Shown: piece after piece, positions 59,109 through 64,000 of the stretch
How the letters are laid out: each line of letters starts with the position of its first letter
Position numbering within the stretch: the stretch's first letter is position 1
Source: Sinohyriopsis cumingii
Lineage: Eukaryota; Mollusca; Bivalvia; Unionida; Unionidae
DNA length: 64,000 bases
Direction of reading: 5' to 3'
Assembly (NCBI GenBank): GCA_028554795.2
Contig: CM068842.1
Location: forward strand, 26,136,590 to 26,200,589
The notes under the pieces: generated by a model
Told to the model about the DNA's origin: nothing
The model's database searches: none
What the model saw: only the letters and a program-made list of their open reading frames with translations
Made by a program: the position numbers and the translations under genes

Positions 59109-59324
59109 TTGCCATATTTCCAAGACAGAAAAATTAATTTTCAAAGAATCCGCCAACTTGAAAGTTTAGCACATAGTTATCCATTCAGATCCATATTTGG
59201 AGGGTGTTTTAAACATGTGGGTAATTTTACAATCAATATTAAGGACAATATAAGTATTTCACAAGGAGTTTCACCTCCACCAAAGAAAAGGAGAGCTATA
59301 TATGATAGTGACACAGATCACTAA
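59109..59324 (+). pseudogene. Short frame with a nuclear-localisation-like end
   Basis: Open for 71 codons, ending GVSPPPKKRRAIYDSDTDH. The PPKKRR piece looks like a nuclear-localisation signal. It has no good ATG start (the first codon is TTG), so it may be the 3' end of a longer lost gene of the same relic. No function can be given. Confidence 0.35.
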
Positions 59325-59446
59325 TTACCCATGAATAATCTAATGCAACTTGTTATGCTTCGTTACAGCTTGTACTAAGTATAACTACAGTAGAGCTGAA
59401 TACCCAGTATCGTTTCATTATTTACAATATAACGTTTCAAAATTGG

Positions 59447-59700
59447 TTGTTGTTGTTGTTGTAATGGGGTTTAACGCCATTTTTCAGCACACGATAGGCT
59501 ATACATGGCGGCCAGTATTAATGGTGGAGGAAGAACCCGGGAAAACCCCGGAAAGAACCACCGACCCACGAGAAGCTACTGGCAAGCTTTCTCACATACC
59601 CACATTGGCTGAATCCGAGACTCGAACCCACGCAGACAGAGGTGAGATGGCAGTGATCCGTAACGGAGAGCGCTTTAGACCACTTGGCCACTCGGGGCCC
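59447..59700 (-). mobile_element. SINE family A, full copy with 14-bp target duplication
   Basis: On the minus strand it carries the ggggcc-type head and (AAC)n tail. The flanks cgtttcaaaattgg at 59433-59446 and 59701-59714 are identical, so the insertion is recent relative to the host. Confidence 0.95.
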
Positions 59701-60008
59701 CGTTTCAAAATTGGAACTGATGAGAATGAAACAGTTTCTTGTAATAAATATGAATTATTTATTGTCAACTTCATATAACATCCATATATTAAATGTGATA
59801 ATACCTCATTACTATGTGACGTTTTATGTCATTTTTCTTTGTTCACGCTTATAAACTGTGTACTTTGGATGCAACAGTCACACCAAGCCCTCATTAACAT
59901 ATTTGTATTAATGAGCCGCATGTAAACATTTGCACGTGAACTATATTACACTAGTGATGAGTTTTTTTCACTTTAAAGGAAAATATTGGGTATGAAAAAT
60001 AATCTACG

Positions 60009-60103
60009 TTGGGGTTTGGACCGAGACAAGGAAATCCCAGTCGCGGGGTTACAAACAATATAACCCCTTGACTGTGATTTCCTTGTCTCAGTCCATACTC
60101 CAA
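60009..60103. repeat. Hairpin: 43-bp imperfect inverted repeat with 9-bp loop
   Basis: The left arm contains gagacaaggaaatcccagtc and the right arm gactgtgatttccttgtctc. About six mismatches. It lies just upstream of the last virus-like fragment. Confidence 0.9.
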
Positions 60104-60127
60104 GTTAGTCTATATTTCTAAGACACT

Positions 60128-60579
60128 ACGCGATCACAAAGGAACAATTACCAACATTCACAGTACTAGGATTTGACACTGATGAGCTGAAGAAACCACT
60201 CGACGATGTCATCAATGAAAACTTTCCTAAAATCGTCGAGTCATGGAGAAAAATAGCATCACCAGCAACTATTCTCAAACATAACAATGATCCATACGGT
60301 GGAGGTCGTCATATTTCACCAGGAACTGTAAATATAACATCAACGATTGCAATCAACCTTGTATGTGATGCAATTGATGGCAGCTATCAAGTTGATCTTG
60401 AAAAATCCAGTCAAGCCCAACAAAGATATACTTCATATACATTTACATCTCAAGCACCTCCTGGATATTTGATTGTACAAGAACCCATTAGTCCGGTTTA
60501 TCTGCGATGTCGTAATCTGCTATTATTAAGGATACATTTCAAACTTACTGACCAATCCGTAAACCTTGATTTGCAATGA
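60128..60579 (+). pseudogene. C-terminal fragment of a virus-like structural protein
   Basis: Open for about 150 codons with no methionine, ending LLLLRIHFKLTDQSVNLDLQ and TGA at 60577-60579. The L-R-I-x-x-x-L-T-D-Q ending resembles the C-terminus of a second multi-copy invertebrate protein I recall beside the capsid-like family (memory, unverified). Its 5' end is lost at the hairpin 60009-60103. The codons are intact over the part present. Confidence 0.45.
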
Positions 60580-60764
60580 AGTTTTGATTTTGAATTTATA
60601 TGTAAGATCATATATCTTCACGTTCGTGATTGATTTTCAATTCTGATTCCTAATCAGGGAAACAAAATATATTATATTTGACAAAGCCAAAGCAGATTAT
60701 TTATTTTTCCTGATTCTCGTTTAGATTTCAGGTAAATGATACTCAACCTTGACAAAGTCAAGGT

Positions 60765-61016
60765 TGTTGTTGTTATTGTTGGGTTTAACGCCATTTTTCA
60801 GCACACGATAGGCTATACATGGCGGCCAGTATTAATGGTGGAGGAAGAACCCGGGAAAACCCCAGAAAGAACCACCGACCCTCGAGAAGTTACTGGCAAG
60901 CTTTTTCACATATCCACATTGGCTGAATCCGAGACTCGAACCTACGCAGACAGAGGTGAGATGGCAGTGATCCGTAACGGAGAGCGCATTAGACCACTCG
61001 GCCACTCGGGGCCCCT
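60765..61016 (-). mobile_element. SINE family A, full copy inserted in a short palindrome
   Basis: Minus strand. The flanks caaagtcaaggt at 60753-60764 and 61017-61028 are an exact 12-bp target-site duplication. The target is a ccttgacaaagtcaagg palindrome. Confidence 0.95.
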
Positions 61017-61028
61017 CAAAGTCAAGGT

Positions 61029-61965
61029 AGTTAGATTTATAATTTAACGGGGTAAATGTTGCTTAAAATAACGACAGTCATCCAGATTTTATAATTTGAT
61101 GGGGTAAATGGTACTCGAAATTATGAAAATCCTATTGAAAAACAGAAAATTACATAAATATTATCAGAATAAATATTACTATCAGAAAAAATATTATCAG
61201 AATAAATATTACTATCAGAATAATTGTATTCTTCACTGATTATTGAATTTGCTGGGGTAAATGGTACCCGAAATTGTGAAAATCAGTAAGATTTTATAAC
61301 TTGCTAGGGTAAATGGTACTCGAAGTCATAAAAATCATTCAGATTTTATAATTTGTTGGGGTAAATGATACTGAATTAATAATTTTAGGACTTATTTAAT
61401 AAATTGTTGGGGTAAATAATGCTAAAAATATTAATTATAGGACAGAATCAGAATAAATATTATAATCTGAAGAAAAAAAAATCTGAATCCCTTGACGAAG
61501 TCAAGGATAAAAATTATAATCTGAATAAATATTATAATCTGAATAAAAAGTATTATCAGATTAAATATTATTATCAGAATAATTTTATTCTTCACTGATT
61601 ATTGAATTCGATGGGGCAAATGGTACTTAAAACAACGAGCATTAGTTAGATTTTATAATTAGATGGGTAAGTGCTACTAAAAATGATAATTATAGGACTG
61701 ATTTCATAATTTGTTGGGGTAAATGATACTAAAATAATTATAGGAATGAATCAGAATAAATATTATAATCTGAATAAATATTAATATCAGAATAGAAATA
61801 AATCTGCATCCCTTGACAAAGTCAAGGATAAATATTGTAATACGAATCCCTTGACAATGTCAGAGATAAAATTATAATCTGAATAAATACTAATATCAGA
61901 ATAAAAATAAATCTGAATCCCTTGACAAAATCAAGGATAAATAGTATAATCAAAATAAATATTAC
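61029..61965. repeat. Irregular AT-rich repeat block with ggggtaaatg and ccttgacnnngtcaagg units
   Basis: About nine copies of (g)gggtaaatgnta, usually after ttttataatttg, are mixed with many aataaatattataatctg pieces. Palindromes sit at 61490-61506, 61811-61827, 61849-61865 (damaged) and 61920-61936 (damaged). The block has no coding frame. Confidence 0.8.
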
Positions 61966-62338
61966 ATGTGTTATTATTTGGAGTTAACACTTTTACAATC
62001 ACTAGTGACTTTGTCATCGTTTTTCATTTTTCACAATCGTTACCAGACAAAGCTGAAACGTTCGCCGTCATCATAACTTTCACATTCACAATCATTACGG
62101 TCAATGACAGCGCTTTAATTTTCACCATGAAGCGTTTCACAATCAGACATAATCTTTCTCAATAGTCTTATGCGTGTATTCACATTTTTTTTGTTTCCTA
62201 TTAATGAGATAATTCTGACCTAATTTTCAATTGCGTGAGAGAGAGAAACGAATTGCTCATTTTCTGAATCTTTGACTGTTGCCAGGGACTGAATCATAGA
62301 TTGTCGAATCAGCTTAATGAACTGGTATTCTGCTGGTA

Positions 62339-62456
<118 letters not shown>

Positions 62457-62639
62457 TCAAATTTTCCCTGTTGTAATGATTCAAAATCACAAATATTTTT
62501 CTCAGGATTCATTTAATCAGATATTTTTATATCGTCATGTTTTATTTTTTTTTCAATTGCAGAAATATAGCATTAATATTTTCGTAATTCATTATACAAT
62601 AAATATATGTTTAAAATAAAAAATATTTACACAACACAA

Positions 62640-63060
62640 CCTCCATGTGAAGTCCTAGGTTGCCAAACGACATTCTAGCAAATTTAGAGGGTGCGAAATA
62701 TTTACAATCTTAGAGTTAAGGACGGCACAAATCCCATGTGAACCCCTAGATTACCAAACGATATTCTGGCAGGTTTAGAGGGCATGAAATATTTACAGTA
62801 TATACAATTTTAGTTCTATGGACAGCACAACATTAACTTAATTAACTTAGTTATATGGACGGCACAACGTTAACTTAATTAATCAACCACCATGTGAACT
62901 CCTTGATGGCCAAACGACATTCTGGCAGGTTCAGAGATACATATATAATCCTAATTCTATGGACAGCAAAATATACAATCTTATCTAACGTAATTCTAAC
63001 ACTAACTTATTCTAGAACTTAACTTTATGGACAGCACAATGCATATCCAAAACCTTTTCT
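62640..63060. repeat. Degenerate tandem repeat, three copies of about 110-120 bp
   Basis: Each unit has catgtgaactcct, then ccaaacgacattctggcagg, then tatggacagcacaa. Confidence 0.85.
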
Positions 63061-64000
63061 ACATTCAATATTTATCACACCCTCTCCCAAAATCAACGCC
63101 GGGGAGTGCAAAAGTGCATCCACCACGTGGCGACATGGTGGTAGGGTTTGCCTGTCTCTTGAAGATCGAACATTTAGGAGAACCCCTATTAACAAACGGG
63201 TGATATGGTATATAAACTAACCAACACTAAGAAATCCACAAGTAGTTCACGCAATGGGCGTGACTTATTCGCTGTTGGTTTTTCTTAATTATTAGCGCTG
63301 ACGAAACCTAGATGAAGCAAGAAACCTAACAGATTCAGAAAAAAATGATGTTTCTTTTTTGTAAAAAGCCAAAAAATCAATATTCATCAGTAAATAAAAA
63401 TTATTTATAAGATTACAGGCTCTACCTTTATCTGACAGAGTTATATCCCCTGATTATATCAGAGACTTAGCCAAGGATCATATCAGGATTTTGTCATCAA
63501 TGAAGTCATAAAACGTTAAATTACTCTCTTACGATAGGAGTGTTTCCTATTTTACTTCAGGAGTGAAATAATGAAAATATTAGTCGTTTGTAACGCCGAT
63601 TTGGTTTGTTGTACCGAATGAGAAAAAAGAAACAGCCAAAAAAGTATAATTTATTTATAAGAGAATATTGTAAATATACAAGCGAGGTTACTCTTTAACC
63701 GCTATGCGTATCCTTGACAGAGTTATCTCCCTTCACAATTTTTTGCTATATGCAATACTGAAATGTTATTTTTTGTTATATTTGTTTGAAAATGCCGATC
63801 TGGAAATATTATCTGCGACATATTGTACAGAACGCATTTAAATATCACAATATTTTCCAGCTGCATTCATTGATTGAAATATTATTTCTTCACCAGTCTC
63901 TGTATTTGCGGTTTTAACCGCTCTTTTTGCAAATGTACAGTGTTTCCCATTACCATAAAATTTGCTATTTTGACTTTGTGTAACAGCTTATAAAATACCC
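63061..64000. other. GC-richer patch then AT-rich sequence; no gene seen
   Basis: Positions 63090-63180 are distinctly richer in GC and contain ccaccacgtggcgacatggtgg, a self-complementary segment. The motif gacagagttat(a/c)tccc occurs twice (about 63437 and 63717). Nothing else is recognised. Confidence 0.5.

Noticed and set aside
59350..59778. 142-codon frame across a SINE
   Set aside because: Most of it is the minus-strand SINE A, and the same residues recur in the SINE at 60765.

Overview
This is a eukaryotic, AT-rich, intron- and repeat-dominated window from an invertebrate nuclear genome. It is probably a lophotrochozoan and most likely a bivalve mollusc. The grounds are a TRIM37 orthologue whose MATH-domain exons are very close to the vertebrate protein, two families of tRNA-headed SINEs (one with an AAC-rich tail), DIRS-like retroelement relics, and dispersed motifs of the kind common in bivalve DNA (for example gacagagttatctccc near 63.7 kb). 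The species call is inference.

Positions 1519-46129 (+) hold the 3' part of one gene, TRIM37. Fourteen coding exons can be placed by splice sites and reading phase. They join without a stop into 662 codons, starting inside the MATH domain and ending at a TAG at 46127-46129. The RING, B-box, coiled-coil and first MATH exons lie upstream of the window. A possible alternative last exon, with its own stop and AATAAA, lies at 41994-42138.

The introns are crowded with repeats: minisatellites (34 bp, about 62 bp with G runs, 60 bp, 41 bp and 32 bp units), a small Mutator-like element with a FLYWCH reading frame and a 9-bp target duplication, two hAT-like transposon relics (one has split a minisatellite, one is itself split by a SINE), two DIRS-like relics, and SINEs including a nested pair.

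From 46.1 to 55.4 kb come the presumed 3' untranslated region, a 180-bp higher-order satellite, a 76-bp satellite that seems to have grown out of a palindromic MITE, and little else.

From 56.5 to 60.6 kb lies a decayed cluster of colinear reading frames unlike anything else in the window: a basic frameshifted protein, a small basic protein, a capsid-like protein broken by stops and frameshifts, a short KKRR-containing frame, and a C-terminal fragment. It looks like a relic of an endogenous virus-like or Polinton-like element, cut up by two hairpin elements and a SINE. The rest, 60.7-64 kb, is a block of short palindromes and AT-rich repeats, a (TA)n microsatellite, a degenerate tandem repeat and one unexplained GC-rich patch.

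No tRNA or rRNA gene, CRISPR array, operon or bacterial signal was seen.
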